Below are positions 17,965 through 27,067 of a stretch of 64,000 bases of DNA, one piece after another (position 1 is the stretch's first letter; each line of letters begins with the position of its first letter). Source of the stretch: Verrucomicrobiales bacterium (GTDB taxonomy: Bacteria; Verrucomicrobiota; Verrucomicrobiia; Limisphaerales; J093); assembly GCA_024233305.1 (NCBI GenBank), contig JACKPV010000023.1:310001-374000 (forward strand), read 5' to 3'. Below the pieces are notes generated by a model. That model had not been told where the DNA came from and made no database searches. It worked only from the letters and a program-made list of their open reading frames with translations. The translations under genes and the position numbers were made by a program.

Positions 17965-19608
17965 TCAGAGGTCGGAAGGCGCGACGGGCCGGCCGAGCAG
18001 GGCGCGGAGTCGGTGGGTCAGAATGCGCCGGGTGAGGACGAGCCAGAAGAGGTTGTTCCCGAAGCCGACCAGCGCCCACAACCCGAACCAGACCCACAGA
18101 TTGGGCGGCGAACCCGTTGCGCCCCGCGTAGCGATCAGAAACCCAAACCCCATCGAGGCGACGATCAGGAGCAGCCAGGGCAGCAGCAGGACAAAGCCCG
18201 TCGTGTTGCCGGCGGCTTTGCGCGGCACATTCTTCCAGGTCGCACACCACATCCCGACCCACGTCATGGTCCAGCAATCCGCCAGCAAGGCCACGGCCGC
18301 CGCCAGCGGGAGGGCCAGGCTCCAGGAAACCAGTTCGGGCTCATCCGACAGCGCTCGCACCAGTCCGCCGAGCACGCCCAGCGTGGCGAGCAAGGCCAAC
18401 GACAAAGCCGGTCCGAACTGCAACGTCATCGCCCGGAGTTGGCCGCGCATCAACTGCCGGTTGTTCAGTGGCGTGCTGAGCAGCAACTCGACGGTTCCCG
18501 CCCGACGTTCCGCCAGCACGGGCATGACAGCCTCCGCCGCAAAGTGAAACTTCAGGACCAGGTGGATGACCAACACCACCCCTACCGCCGTGGGCAGGGG
18601 CTCGACCACGGAAGGGAAGGCGATCCAGAGCGCGGTCCCGCCCGCCATCGGCGCCAGCACGAGCACCAGCGGCCAGAAGCTCCGGAAGCGGTAGCGGTTC
18701 ACCAGCCAGGCGAACGGGTTGACGTCCAGTTCCTGCTGGCGTCTTTCGCGGCGCTTGGCCGTGCTTCCCAGTCGCCAGTGTTGCCAGCGCTCGCGCAGGC
18801 TCCACCGAACCCGGCCCGCCGGTCGCTCAACACTCCGTCGGGTGGCAATGAAACCCGCCATCAGCACCAAGCCCCACGCCACGACCTGCTGGATCCCCAT
18901 CGCCGTCCAGAAGGCCGTTCGCAGCCTGCCGCCTCCCGGCGTGGTCGCGATCTGCATTGCCGTCGAGGTCAGTGCTGTCGGGGACAGCAACAGCACCCAC
19001 TCGGGCAGCGAAATCCCCCGTGCCAGCAGCACCGGCACGGCGATGGCGCTCAAGGCCCGCCAGCCAAACAGGAGCGCCAGGAGAGTGAGCAGCGAAAGGC
19101 TCCAGGCCTTGCGTCCGCTGGGGGTGAGGCTCGAGAAGAAAAGGCCGACGGCGGCCGAAAAGATCAAGCCATTGAGCGTGGCCAGCGCCAGCCGCAAGAC
19201 CAGCATGCCGGTGGCGCCCCCCGCCAGCAGCGGAATGCTGAGCATCGGCACCGCTGCCAGCAGGCTGTAGAGCGCCGTGAGCGTGTTCGAGGTGAGCTTG
19301 CCGACCGCGATTTCCCAGCCGCGCAGGTGACTCAGCAACAGCAGGCCCAGCGTGTTGTCGCGGTATTCCTGGCTGAACGCGTCGGCGGTCAGGCGGGCGC
19401 CCATGAAGAACGCCACGACGAACGCGAGCTGAAAGCTGGTCACGAGCGCCAGCGATGCCGGCATCCTTGCCCCGAACCACTGCGGGAGCAGCAGCAGCCA
19501 CGTCACGATCAGCAACGCCAATGCCGCCAGGATGACGCGCCCCCAGCGCAACCGCACCTGGCGCGCCCTGACGCGCAATTCCCGGACGATGATGGGTGCA
19601 AAGTTCAT
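17965..19608 (-). CDS. ABC-2 type transporter permease
   Basis: 547 residues, started at MNFAPIIVRELRVRARQ (19608), which gives the normal short cytoplasmic N-terminus; the open frame to 19656 would add a leader without features. About 12 hydrophobic helices in two halves, separated by a charged stretch (RWQHWRLGSTAKRRERRQQE). The first extracytoplasmic-to-TM2 region with FSQEYRDNTLGLLLLSHL and GKL is typical of ABC-2 gene-family permeases, in which the ATPase is a separate protein. No ATPase gene lies on either side, so the partner must be elsewhere. It is in the leftward run between DUF1501 and the glutaminase fusion, with gaps of 136 and 111 bases. Confidence 0.85.
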   Translation of the reverse strand: MNFAPIIVRELRVRARQVRLRWGRVILAALALLIVTWLLLLPQWFGARMPASLALVTSFQLAFVVAFFMGARLTADAFSQEYRDNTLGLLLLSHLRGWEIAVGKLTSNTLTALYSLLAAVPMLSIPLLAGGATGMLVLRLALATLNGLIFSAAVGLFFSSLTPSGRKAWSLSLLTLLALLFGWRALSAIAVPVLLARGISLPEWVLLLSPTALTSTAMQIATTPGGGRLRTAFWTAMGIQQVVAWGLVLMAGFIATRRSVERPAGRVRWSLRERWQHWRLGSTAKRRERRQQELDVNPFAWLVNRYRFRSFWPLVLVLAPMAGGTALWIAFPSVVEPLPTAVGVVLVIHLVLKFHFAAEAVMPVLAERRAGTVELLLSTPLNNRQLMRGQLRAMTLQFGPALSLALLATLGVLGGLVRALSDEPELVSWSLALPLAAAVALLADCWTMTWVGMWCATWKNVPRKAAGNTTGFVLLLPWLLLIVASMGFGFLIATRGATGSPPNLWVWFGLWALVGFGNNLFWLVLTRRILTHRLRALLGRPVAPSDL

Positions 19609-19744
19609 GCCACGAGCGACGGGACGACCAGCGCTTGCCGCCGCCGGCAGACTCAACGGGAACCGCGCTCTTCGGGCAAGCCTGCGCTCGCGCCCCGCTC
19701 CCCGCGCCGCCGGCGAGGGGAGCCGGCGGGACCGAACGACCGCG

Positions 19745-21202
19745 TCAGGCCAGCAGGCCTTTGATCACCTTGCCGTGAATGTCCGTCAGGCGGAAGTCGC
19801 GGCCAGCGTGACGGAAGGTCAGGCGTTCGTGGTCGAACCCCAGCTGGTTCAGGATCGTGGCCTGCAGGTCGTGGACGTGCACGGGATCGCGCGCGACGTG
19901 GAATCCGAGGTCGTCCGTCTCGCCGTAGGTCAGGCCCGGCTTGAACCCGCCGCCCGCCACCCATCCGGAAAACGCCTGCGGATGGTGGTCGCGACCCAGC
20001 TTGCGGCCCAGCGCAGCGTTGGATTCCACCATCGGGGTGCGTCCGAACTCGCCGTTCCAGACGACCAGCGTTTCGTCGAGCATGCCGCGCTGCTTCAGGT
20101 CCTTGATCAACGCGGCGCAGCCCTGGTCGGTCTTCCCGCAGTTGCTCTTCAGGTTCTCCGCGACCTCCGAGTGAGCGTCCCAACCCTCGTGGTAGATGTT
20201 GATGAAGCGCACGCCGCGCTCGACCATGCGCCGGGCCAGCAGGCACGCCCGGGCAAAACTCGCCTTGTCCGGTTCACACCCGTACATCTCCAGCGTCTCC
20301 TTGCTCTCGCTCTTCAGGTCCATCAACTCGGGCGCCGAGGTCTGGAGGCGACTGGCCATTTCGTAGCTGGCGATGCGCGTGCTGATTTCCGGATCACCCA
20401 CCTCGCCGAGCTGGCGTTCGTTCAACGCGCGGATCAGGTCGAAGGAGTCGCGTTGCAGGGTTTCGTCGATGCCCGGAGGATTGGAGACGTGCAGGATGGG
20501 ATCGCCGCCGTTGCGGAAGCGGACGCCGGTGTAGACGCTGGGCAGGAACCCGCTGGACCAGTTGGCCGCGCCGCCGCTGATGCCGGAGCCGGTGGACATG
20601 ACGACGAACGCCGGCAGGTCGCGGCTTTCGGAGCCCAAACCGTAAACGACCCACGAGCCCATGCTGGGGCGGCCCGGCTGACCGAAGCCGGTGTTGAAGA
20701 AGATCTGCGCCGGCGCGTGGTTGAACTGGTCGGTGGTGAGGGAGCGGATGATGCAGATGTCGTCCACGACCCCGGCCAGGTGCGGCATGATCTCGGAGAT
20801 CTCCGCGCCGCACTGGCCGTGTTTCGCGAACTGGTAGACGGGCCCCATCACGGCGGCGTCCGGGCGGATGAACGCGTAGCGCTGTCCCTGGATGACGGAT
20901 TCCGGGAGCGGTTTGCCTTCGAGCTTCTTCAATTCCGGTTTGTAGTCGAACAGATCGAGGTGACTCGGAGCGCCCGCCATGAAGAGGTGAATCACCGCCT
21001 TCGCCTTCGGCGGGAAATGCGGGGCCTTGGGCAGAAAGGCGTCCGCGGCGGAGACGGCGGCCCGGGTGCGGGGGGCAAAGGCGTCCACGAGCAGGGAGCC
21101 GAGGGCGATCTTGCCGAGGCCGAGTCCACACTCGCGCAGGAACCAGCGGCGGCTGTTCAGTTGCGGGCTCGAGTGCCGATAGATGAGGTCGTGGCAGTTC
21201 AT
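19745..21202 (-). CDS. DUF1501 secreted protein (sulfatase-like fold)
   Basis: 485 residues. The N-terminus carries a Tat-type signal (NSRRWFLRECGLGLGKIALG). The body is a standard DUF1501 member: AKAVIHLFMAGAPSHLDLFDYKP, a KGS-like region, HAPAQIFFNTG, GRPSMGSWVVYGLG, LPAFVVMSTG, then GVRFINIYHEGWDAH, VVWNGEFGRTP and GRDHHPQAFSGWVAGGGFKPG near the C-terminus. The last two are the metal-ligand-rich blocks shared with alkaline phosphatase/sulfatase-like enzymes. DUF1501 genes typically stand directly beside a DUF1549/DUF1553 gene and are thought to act on sulfated or complex polysaccharides, though activity is unproven. Here a toxin-antitoxin pair sits between the two partners. Confidence 0.9.
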   Translation of the reverse strand: MNCHDLIYRHSSPQLNSRRWFLRECGLGLGKIALGSLLVDAFAPRTRAAVSAADAFLPKAPHFPPKAKAVIHLFMAGAPSHLDLFDYKPELKKLEGKPLPESVIQGQRYAFIRPDAAVMGPVYQFAKHGQCGAEISEIMPHLAGVVDDICIIRSLTTDQFNHAPAQIFFNTGFGQPGRPSMGSWVVYGLGSESRDLPAFVVMSTGSGISGGAANWSSGFLPSVYTGVRFRNGGDPILHVSNPPGIDETLQRDSFDLIRALNERQLGEVGDPEISTRIASYEMASRLQTSAPELMDLKSESKETLEMYGCEPDKASFARACLLARRMVERGVRFINIYHEGWDAHSEVAENLKSNCGKTDQGCAALIKDLKQRGMLDETLVVWNGEFGRTPMVESNAALGRKLGRDHHPQAFSGWVAGGGFKPGLTYGETDDLGFHVARDPVHVHDLQATILNQLGFDHERLTFRHAGRDFRLTDIHGKVIKGLLA

Positions 21203-21217
21203 GAATGAGTCACGTTA

Positions 21218-21562
21218 TCAGATGGGGAGATGAATCACTTGATCGGCGACGTCCCCGGGCGAGAGACATTTCGAGATCAGCTCCAGGTCCTTCACCATGC
21301 GGCCGATGGTGAGTTCCTGGTGGCCGAACACCAGTCCAGCGAAACGCCGGCCTGCGCGTTGCCAGTCTTCTGCCAGCGCCCGGAAGCGGATGTCCTGGGT
21401 CACCATGACGCGCCCAAGTCCCGTGGAATGTTCCAGCAAATCCGCGTCGGGTGTGCGTTCGGCGCCATCATCCTGTGCCGTCAGCACGTCCACGCCGCGC
21501 CGTCGCAACTGGTGAGTGATTGCGGCTGGCACATGGACATCCATAAACAGCGAACAGGCCAT
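21218..21562 (-). CDS. DUF5615 PIN-like toxin
   Basis: 114 residues. The PIN-like core is visible: MDVHVPAAITHQLRRRGVDVLTAQDDG near the N-terminus with the first acidic residue in DVHVP, a D-A-D-L-LEH helix, RVMVTQDIRF with the next Asp, then FAGLVFGHQ and a C-terminal helix. This is the DUF5615 layout, small predicted nucleases paired with DUF433 antitoxins. The start codon adjoins the stop of the DUF433 gene with no gap, so the two are surely translated together. The stop lies only 15 bases before the DUF1501 start. Confidence 0.85.
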   Translation of the reverse strand: MACSLFMDVHVPAAITHQLRRRGVDVLTAQDDGAERTPDADLLEHSTGLGRVMVTQDIRFRALAEDWQRAGRRFAGLVFGHQELTIGRMVKDLELISKCLSPGDVADQVIHLPI

Positions 21563-21877
21563 CTAGCTGGCCTTGGCGGCTTGCAGTCGCCGGGCAAGCG
21601 GCGATCGGGCGAACCCTTCGCGCAAGCGGTCCGCGAGTTTCTTCTCGCTCGCGATCAGCGCGTCGATTTCCGTCGGATTATCGAAGTAGTAGCCGAGGCA
21701 GGCATGGATCTCGCCAAGCGTGAGGTGCGGATACTGCCGCTGTAATTCGTCCGCGGACCAACCGTGGGCCAGATGCGGCAACACCACATCCGCCACGCGA
21801 ACACCGGACAGCCGTTCCAAACAGGCCGGCTCACCGCCCTGCCTTAGGATGTGTGGATGCGCGACAGCCTGAGTCAT
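21563..21877 (-). CDS. DUF433 antitoxin
   Basis: 104 residues. The DUF433 helix-turn-helix core is seen in RLSGVRVADVVLPHLAHGWSADELQRQYPHLTLGEIHACLGYYFDN, the usual V-R-V-x-D-V, G-x-S-x-x-E-x, Y-P-x-L-T and I-x-x-x-L-x-Y-Y-x-x-N pattern. The C-terminal 40 residues are helical and charged and probably wrap the toxin. Antitoxins of this kind are encoded first, as here, and may autoregulate. The pair lies between the DUF1549/DUF1553 and DUF1501 genes, in the same orientation, 64 bases after the former. Confidence 0.85.
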   Translation of the reverse strand: MTQAVAHPHILRQGGEPACLERLSGVRVADVVLPHLAHGWSADELQRQYPHLTLGEIHACLGYYFDNPTEIDALIASEKKLADRLREGFARSPLARRLQAAKAS

Positions 21878-21941
21878 GGCGACAACCTAACAAATCCCTT
21901 TCCAGGGGCAACCTGTTGTTCCAGAGCAAGGGGACGGCATG

Positions 21942-24900
21942 TCAGCTTCGCGTCACGAATTCGTCGAGGTTCATGAGGACCCGGGCCAGGGTGGTCCAGG
22001 CGGCTCGTTCTTTGAGGTTGCCCCCTTCCTCGGTGGTCAGAAGGTCCTTCGCGGAGAGCTCCCCGGCCTCGAAGCGCTGGCGTTGTTTCCGGTAGAAATC
22101 CACCAGTTTCCCCAGTTCGTCCGGCGACGGCGCCCGGCTCAGGCAGCGCCGGAAGAGGTCCGCCGCACGTTCCTCCACGGCGCCCTCGGTGCCGGCGATT
22201 TCCGTTCCCAACGCCCGCGCCGTTTCCAGGAACATCTCGTCGTTGAGCAGCGTCAGCGATTGCAGGGGGGTGTTGGATCGTTCCCGGCGGGCCACGCAGG
22301 TCTCGCCGCTGGGCGCGTCGAAGGCGGCATGCATGGCGAAGGGCGCGGTGCGCTTCGCGAAGGTGTAGAGGCTGCGACGATAACGGTCCTCGCCCTGGCT
22401 TGTCCGCCAGGTCAACGGCCCGTAGGCGCCTTCGGTCGTGATGGACGCCAGTTGCGGCGGAAAGACGCTTGGGCCGCCGAGCTTCGGACTGAGCAAGCCG
22501 CTGACGGCGAGGGCGCTGTCCCGGAGGAGTTCGGCTTCCATGCGGAACCGTGGCCCGCGGGACAGCAGCACATTTTCCGGGTCCGCCTGGAGCCGTTCCG
22601 GGGTGACGTGCGAGGACTGCTGGTAGGTCGCGCTCAGCACGATCAGCCGGTGCATTTGCTTCATGGACCAGCCGCGGTTCATGAACTCGACCGCCAGCCA
22701 GTCCAGGAGTCTGGGATTCGATGGCGCTTCGCCCTGGAAGCCAAAGTCGTCGAGGGTGCGCACAATGCCGCGGCCGAAAAAGGCTTCCCAGGCGCGGTTC
22801 ATGGTCACGCGGGCGGTGAGCGGGTTGTCGGGAGACACCAGCCAGCGGGCGAGGGTAAGCCGGTTGGCCGGGGCGTCTTCCGGGAAGCCCGGCAGGAACG
22901 CCGGCACCCCCGGGGTGACCTCGGTGGTGGGTTGCAGGAACTCGCCGCGTTTGTGCACGAACGTCGGGCGCGTATGGCCCGGCGGGCGTTCCTGCATCAC
23001 GAGGGTGGTCGGGTGTTTCGGAATCGAGCGCTTCAAGCGCTCGATTTCGTCCAGTTCCTCGGCCAGCTCCGGTGCGATGGTCACGTAGTAATCCCGCAAC
23101 CGGTCGAGCACCGGCAGACGCCGCGTCTCCTTCAAGCCGTCCCGCAGGGCCAGCAGATCCGTGCGCACCCCGTTGGGCAGCCCGGATGCCACCGCGCCTT
23201 CGTCGCGGGTCACCGAGACCCGGAACCTCCCCAGGCCGGCGGCATAGTATTTCTCGAAGATCAGCTGCAACGTCAGTTCGCCCTCGAAGGCCAGCGGCTC
23301 GGCGAAGACGAACACGGCATCGTGCGCCCGTCCCTGCCCGCCGTTGATCGACCAACCGCTTTGCCGATCGTCGTCGATTGCCTTCGCGGCATCGTTGCCG
23401 CCGCTGTGGTAGCTGTCGGACGCCGATTGCACCGCCAGCTTGTCCTCGCCGTGCCGCACGGTGACGTCCGACATGAAGAAGTCGCCGAACGGTCCTTCGT
23501 AATCCACCCGGCCGGGGCCGTTGTTGGGCAGGCGCTCGTCCGGCAGCACCTCGATCCGCAAAGCGCGCACGCCGTTCCAGTCGCCGTTGAACTTCACGGT
23601 ATACGTGTCGTTCTTGGTGAAATCGCCGCTCGCGAAAACCGTGTCGTCCGCCTCGATGGCCAGCGTCGGGTGGCTCCCTTCCGCCGAGTCTGGCGTGGCT
23701 GGCTGCCAGTTCACGGCGAGCGGCAATTGGCCATCGACCCACCGGGCGAGTCGGTAGTCCAGGTGCTCCCGCCGGCGCAGTTCAATCGGGCGATCGTCCG
23801 GCAACTCGCGCCCCAGCGCCAGCCGCAGCCGTCCGATCAGGTGTTGCTTCCCGAACTGTTGCTTCAACCGCAACGCCAGGCGGGCCCCGCCCGGGAACGT
23901 CACCGGCTCGGCGAATTCCACCGTCAACGTCCGCGCCACGTGCCAGTCGCCCGGCCCGGAAATCCCCCAGCCGGTGTCGTCGCGTCCGTCGATGGCCTTC
24001 CAGGCCGGGTAGTTGTCCTGGGAGAAATCCGCCCGTGCGCGGGCCAGTTTGACCGGCTTCGGCGCGTCAGTGGAATCGAGGGGCGCCGCCGTCAACTCGA
24101 TTTCGGTCAGCACGAAATTCCCGCCATCCGATCGTCCGGGACCGTTCTTGACGAGGGCGGGATCGGGCAGCACCTGGACTTGCAGATGGGTCACCCGGTC
24201 CAGCGAGGTGTCGAGGTTCACCGTGTAAACGTCCTTGTCCGCCGCGGGCCCGTTCAGCCGGAAGGACCCGTCGGTCAGTCGCTCGAAATCCGTGCCGGCC
24301 GCCGACGCAAACTCGCTCGTGGCGGGCGTCATCCAGTCGGCCTTCACTTCGCGCGGGAAGCGCTGGACGAGGGAGGCTTCGAGCCGTTCGATCCCGGTCC
24401 GTTTCGCCTCGCGCGCCGCGGTGACGTCCGGTTGCGGCACATCGATCCACGGCTCGTCGGCATTGTTCAAAAGCGCCATGAACCGGTAATACTCGGTCTG
24501 CTGGATGGGGTCGTATTTGTGGCTGTGACACTGGCCGCAACCCATGGTGAGCCCGAGCCAGGCGGTGGCGGTCACGTTGACGCGATCCACCATCGAGTAG
24601 AAACGGAACTCGAGCGGATCGTTGCCGCCTTCTTCGTTGATCATCGTGTTCCGGTGGAAGCCGGTGGCAATCCGCTGCTCGAGCGTCGCGTCCGGCAGCA
24701 GGTCGCCGGCAATCTGCTCGACGGTGAACTCGTCGAAGGGCATGCCGGCGTTCATCGCGTTGATGACCCAGTCGCGGTAGGCCCAGATCGACCGTTCGCG
24801 GTCCTTTTCGTAGCCGTTGGTGTCGGCGTAACGCGCCAGATCAAGCCAGCGGCGGGCCCAGCGTTCGCCGTAATGCGGTGACGCCAGCAAGCCGTCCACC

Positions 24901-25550
24901 AGCTTCTCGAAGGCCTCCGGGGATTCGTCCCGGACGAAGGCGTCGGCCTGCTCGGGGGTGGGCGGCAGGCCGATGAGATCGAGGTAAACCCGGCGGACCA
25001 ACGTGTGCCGATCCGCCCGGGACTGCGGCTTGAGGCCCTCGGTTTCGAGGCGGTTGAGGATGAAATGATCGATCGGATTGCGTGGCCAGTCCGCCTGCTT
25101 GACGGCGGGCGGCGCCGGTTGCTCCGGCTTGATGAACGCCCAGTGCTCGGTGTACTCCGCGCCCTCCGCCACCCACCGCTTCAGGATTTCCTTCTGCGCT
25201 TCGCTCAGCGGTTTCTTGGCGGATGCAGGCGGCATCTGGTCCTCCGGATCGGTGGTGAAGATCCGCTGGATGACCGGGCTTTCGTCGGGCTTGCCCGGCA
25301 CGACCGCGCGCCATTCCGCGCCAGGTATCCCGAGGGTCCCCGCCCGGGTATCGAGCCGCAGCTTTGCCTTGCGGGCGGCCTCGTCGGGACCGTGGCAGGC
25401 AAAACAATGCTGCGACAGGATCGGTCGGACATCCCGCTGGAAGTCGACACCGCGGGCGCCGGAGGAACCGAGCAGCGCGATGCCGAGGGCGCTGAGCACG
25501 CGGGCGACGCGAAGCCGCATGCTCGAACTGGCAGATCGACCCGAAGACAT
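21942..25550 (-). CDS. DUF1549/DUF1553 protein with N-terminal planctomycete-type cytochrome c domain
   Basis: 1202 residues; a start at 25520 (MRLRVARVLSALG) is as good as 25550. A signal peptide precedes DFQRDVRPILSQHCFACHG, the PSCyt1 haem-binding CxxCH. Residues about 140-380 are DUF1549 (HWAFIKP, NPIDHFILNRLE, RRVYLDLIGLPPTPE, ERWARRWLDLARYADTNGYEKD, GCGQCHSHKYDP). The middle, about 400-860, holds two related beta-sandwich inserts, each with an LPD..L..NGPGR motif. DUF1553 follows (RLTLARWLVSPDNPLTARV, NRAWEAFFGRGIV, DDFGFQGE, WSMKQMHRLIVLSATY). These proteins pair with DUF1501 and are associated with polysaccharide use, but the reaction is unknown. It is probably the first gene of the leftward cluster. 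Confidence 0.9.
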   Translation of the reverse strand: MSSGRSASSSMRLRVARVLSALGIALLGSSGARGVDFQRDVRPILSQHCFACHGPDEAARKAKLRLDTRAGTLGIPGAEWRAVVPGKPDESPVIQRIFTTDPEDQMPPASAKKPLSEAQKEILKRWVAEGAEYTEHWAFIKPEQPAPPAVKQADWPRNPIDHFILNRLETEGLKPQSRADRHTLVRRVYLDLIGLPPTPEQADAFVRDESPEAFEKLVDGLLASPHYGERWARRWLDLARYADTNGYEKDRERSIWAYRDWVINAMNAGMPFDEFTVEQIAGDLLPDATLEQRIATGFHRNTMINEEGGNDPLEFRFYSMVDRVNVTATAWLGLTMGCGQCHSHKYDPIQQTEYYRFMALLNNADEPWIDVPQPDVTAAREAKRTGIERLEASLVQRFPREVKADWMTPATSEFASAAGTDFERLTDGSFRLNGPAADKDVYTVNLDTSLDRVTHLQVQVLPDPALVKNGPGRSDGGNFVLTEIELTAAPLDSTDAPKPVKLARARADFSQDNYPAWKAIDGRDDTGWGISGPGDWHVARTLTVEFAEPVTFPGGARLALRLKQQFGKQHLIGRLRLALGRELPDDRPIELRRREHLDYRLARWVDGQLPLAVNWQPATPDSAEGSHPTLAIEADDTVFASGDFTKNDTYTVKFNGDWNGVRALRIEVLPDERLPNNGPGRVDYEGPFGDFFMSDVTVRHGEDKLAVQSASDSYHSGGNDAAKAIDDDRQSGWSINGGQGRAHDAVFVFAEPLAFEGELTLQLIFEKYYAAGLGRFRVSVTRDEGAVASGLPNGVRTDLLALRDGLKETRRLPVLDRLRDYYVTIAPELAEELDEIERLKRSIPKHPTTLVMQERPPGHTRPTFVHKRGEFLQPTTEVTPGVPAFLPGFPEDAPANRLTLARWLVSPDNPLTARVTMNRAWEAFFGRGIVRTLDDFGFQGEAPSNPRLLDWLAVEFMNRGWSMKQMHRLIVLSATYQQSSHVTPERLQADPENVLLSRGPRFRMEAELLRDSALAVSGLLSPKLGGPSVFPPQLASITTEGAYGPLTWRTSQGEDRYRRSLYTFAKRTAPFAMHAAFDAPSGETCVARRERSNTPLQSLTLLNDEMFLETARALGTEIAGTEGAVEERAADLFRRCLSRAPSPDELGKLVDFYRKQRQRFEAGELSAKDLLTTEEGGNLKERAAWTTLARVLMNLDEFVTRS

Positions 25551-25816
25551 GCCGGCGTTTTAGCACAGCCAGACCTCCGGGCAAACCTCATTTCATGGCG
25601 CGTATTAAGGAAGCTTGGGGCGGGTGTTTGCCCCGGGGGGGCGGCCGGCGCTCGGTCGCCGGGAAACGACCCGCCCGAGGTGATGCGCCCGAGCACGAGG
25701 CCGGCGCAGGGGGTGCCGTCGCCGCCCGCCGGGCCGGGCCTTCGCTCGCCTGCAAACCGAACCCGAATCGGCGTCAGCCAGCGGCGGCGGAGTCGGTCAT
25801 GGATTTCCCGTTCGGG

Positions 25817-26683
25817 CTACTCGCCGCGCGCGATGGCGAGCAGGTCGAACGGGTGGTCGAAGCCGTTGGCCTGGGCGATCTCGCGCAGCGTCTGTTCCGG
25901 CGTGAACGCGATTCCCCTGGCTTCGAGCCGCTGCGTGACCTGGGTCAGCTCGATGCCTTCATCGACACAGAATTGCCCGAGGGTCTTCCATCCGAGTCCC
26001 CGTCCGGCACCGCCCGCCCCACCGGCGCCCCGGCCGGCTGCGGGGCCCTGTCCCGGGGGCTTCGTCACGGGCGGGACCATGATCTCGTAAATGCGTTGGG
26101 CAGCGAGCCCGCTTTGCGCCGCGAGGTCGCGCACCACGGTGTCGGGGGTGAAGTCCTGGATGCCGCCCGCCCGCAGGCGCGCCGCTGCCGCCTCGACGTC
26201 CACCTTCGCCTGCTCGGCAAGTTGGGCGACGGTCAGGAGTTCCGCGTGGGGAATCGGCGCGCGTTCGGCCGGGCGATCCCAGCGCTCCTTGAGTTCCTCG
26301 CCCAGGGCGGCCAGCGTGCCGAACGGCGGCAGGTCTGCCTTGGTTCCGGCCAGGATCACGACGCCCAGCCCCACGGCGACCGCCCACTCGGCCCGCAGAC
26401 CGATCTGCCGGGTCAGGCGGCGCTTGAAGTAACCGACCAGCGGCCGCCAGTTGAAGATCAGGTGGATGATGCCTGCCACGAGGAACACGGCGCCGAAGGA
26501 GATGTGCATCGCGGCCCACTCCCCCTTGCGCAGGGCGAGGATGGACCAGTCCGTCCAGTTGGCGACCCGGCCGGGGGGCGCGATGTAGAGCACCACGCCG
26601 GTGACAATCATGAGGGCAAAGGCGAAGGCCACCAGCACCGAGATCATGGCCCGCCATTGAAAGGCCGCGCGTTTTCGTTCCAT
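25817..26683 (-). CDS. DUF4405 membrane protein with C-terminal helical repeats
   Basis: 288 residues. The N-terminal 150 form the DUF4405 cytochrome b561-like unit: about four helices, among them FALMIVTGVVLYIAPPGRVANWTDWS, WAAMHISFGAVFLVAGIIHLIFNWRPLVGYF with His residues suited to haem ligation, and an AEWAVAVGLGVVILAG helix. The rest has two copies of a roughly 45-residue unit ending in GI.(D)FTP(D/E)..(V/L)R(D/E)(L/I)A (about 170-215 and 240-285), separated by a glycine-rich linker. Such tails occur in redox-membrane proteins of this group. It may take part in electron transfer across the membrane; partner and direction are unknown. Confidence 0.8.
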   Translation of the reverse strand: MERKRAAFQWRAMISVLVAFAFALMIVTGVVLYIAPPGRVANWTDWSILALRKGEWAAMHISFGAVFLVAGIIHLIFNWRPLVGYFKRRLTRQIGLRAEWAVAVGLGVVILAGTKADLPPFGTLAALGEELKERWDRPAERAPIPHAELLTVAQLAEQAKVDVEAAAARLRAGGIQDFTPDTVVRDLAAQSGLAAQRIYEIMVPPVTKPPGQGPAAGRGAGGAGGAGRGLGWKTLGQFCVDEGIELTQVTQRLEARGIAFTPEQTLREIAQANGFDHPFDLLAIARGE

Positions 26684-26845
26684 GCCGGAACTGAGTCTCG
26701 ATTTCAGGCTTGGTTACACATCAACAGTGGCGTATGCGGACCGCTTATCTGCTCGGTGGAGCCTCGGGAGCCGTTGAGAAGCTCCGCCGGCAAGGCGCGT
26801 CCGGCCCTGGCTTCGGACGGGCAGCCACCGGGCGGCCGACGACGG

Positions 26846-27067
26846 TCAGGGTCGGGCGGGGGGTGTCCCCGTCTCGCCGGTACGGTTCGTTTCCGGCGCG
26901 GCGACGGCGGCCGGCGCCGACGTGCGCAACGAGCGTCGATGGGCTTCTTCGCGCACAAAGTGAACCATGAACGCCAGCGAAGTGAGGATCAGCAACGCCA
27001 GACCGCCCAGGATGATGATCGGTATCAGCGGGCGGGCGGGGCGTTCGGACGGTGGTTCTCCGTTCAT
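26846..27067 (-). CDS. small single-helix membrane protein
   Basis: 73 residues starting at MNGEPPSERP (27067). One transmembrane helix (LIPIIILGGLALLILTSLAF) is followed by a basic patch and an alanine/proline/threonine-rich tail. It has no recognisable family. The start codon overlaps the stop of the RNase HIII gene in an ATGA, so translation is coupled. DUF4405 lies 162 bases downstream in the same direction, and the two membrane proteins may work together, which is only a positional argument. Confidence 0.6.
   Translation of the reverse strand: MNGEPPSERPARPLIPIIILGGLALLILTSLAFMVHFVREEAHRRSLRTSAPAAVAAPETNRTGETGTPPARP

Noticed and set aside
14458..19764. A rightward open frame of 1768 codons, the longest in the window
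   Set aside because: It runs exactly antisense through the glutaminase fusion, the ABC permease and part of DUF1501, has the Arg/Gly/Gln/His-rich composition of a high-GC antisense frame, and has no domain. The opposite-strand genes carry clear family motifs.
21939..24881. A rightward open frame of 980 codons
   Set aside because: It is antisense to the DUF1549/DUF1553 gene over its whole length and has no recognisable domain.
21218..25550. Integrated mobile island bounded by the toxin-antitoxin genes
   Set aside because: No integrase, tRNA, direct repeats or composition change were found at either side; only the two-gene TA insertion itself is supported.
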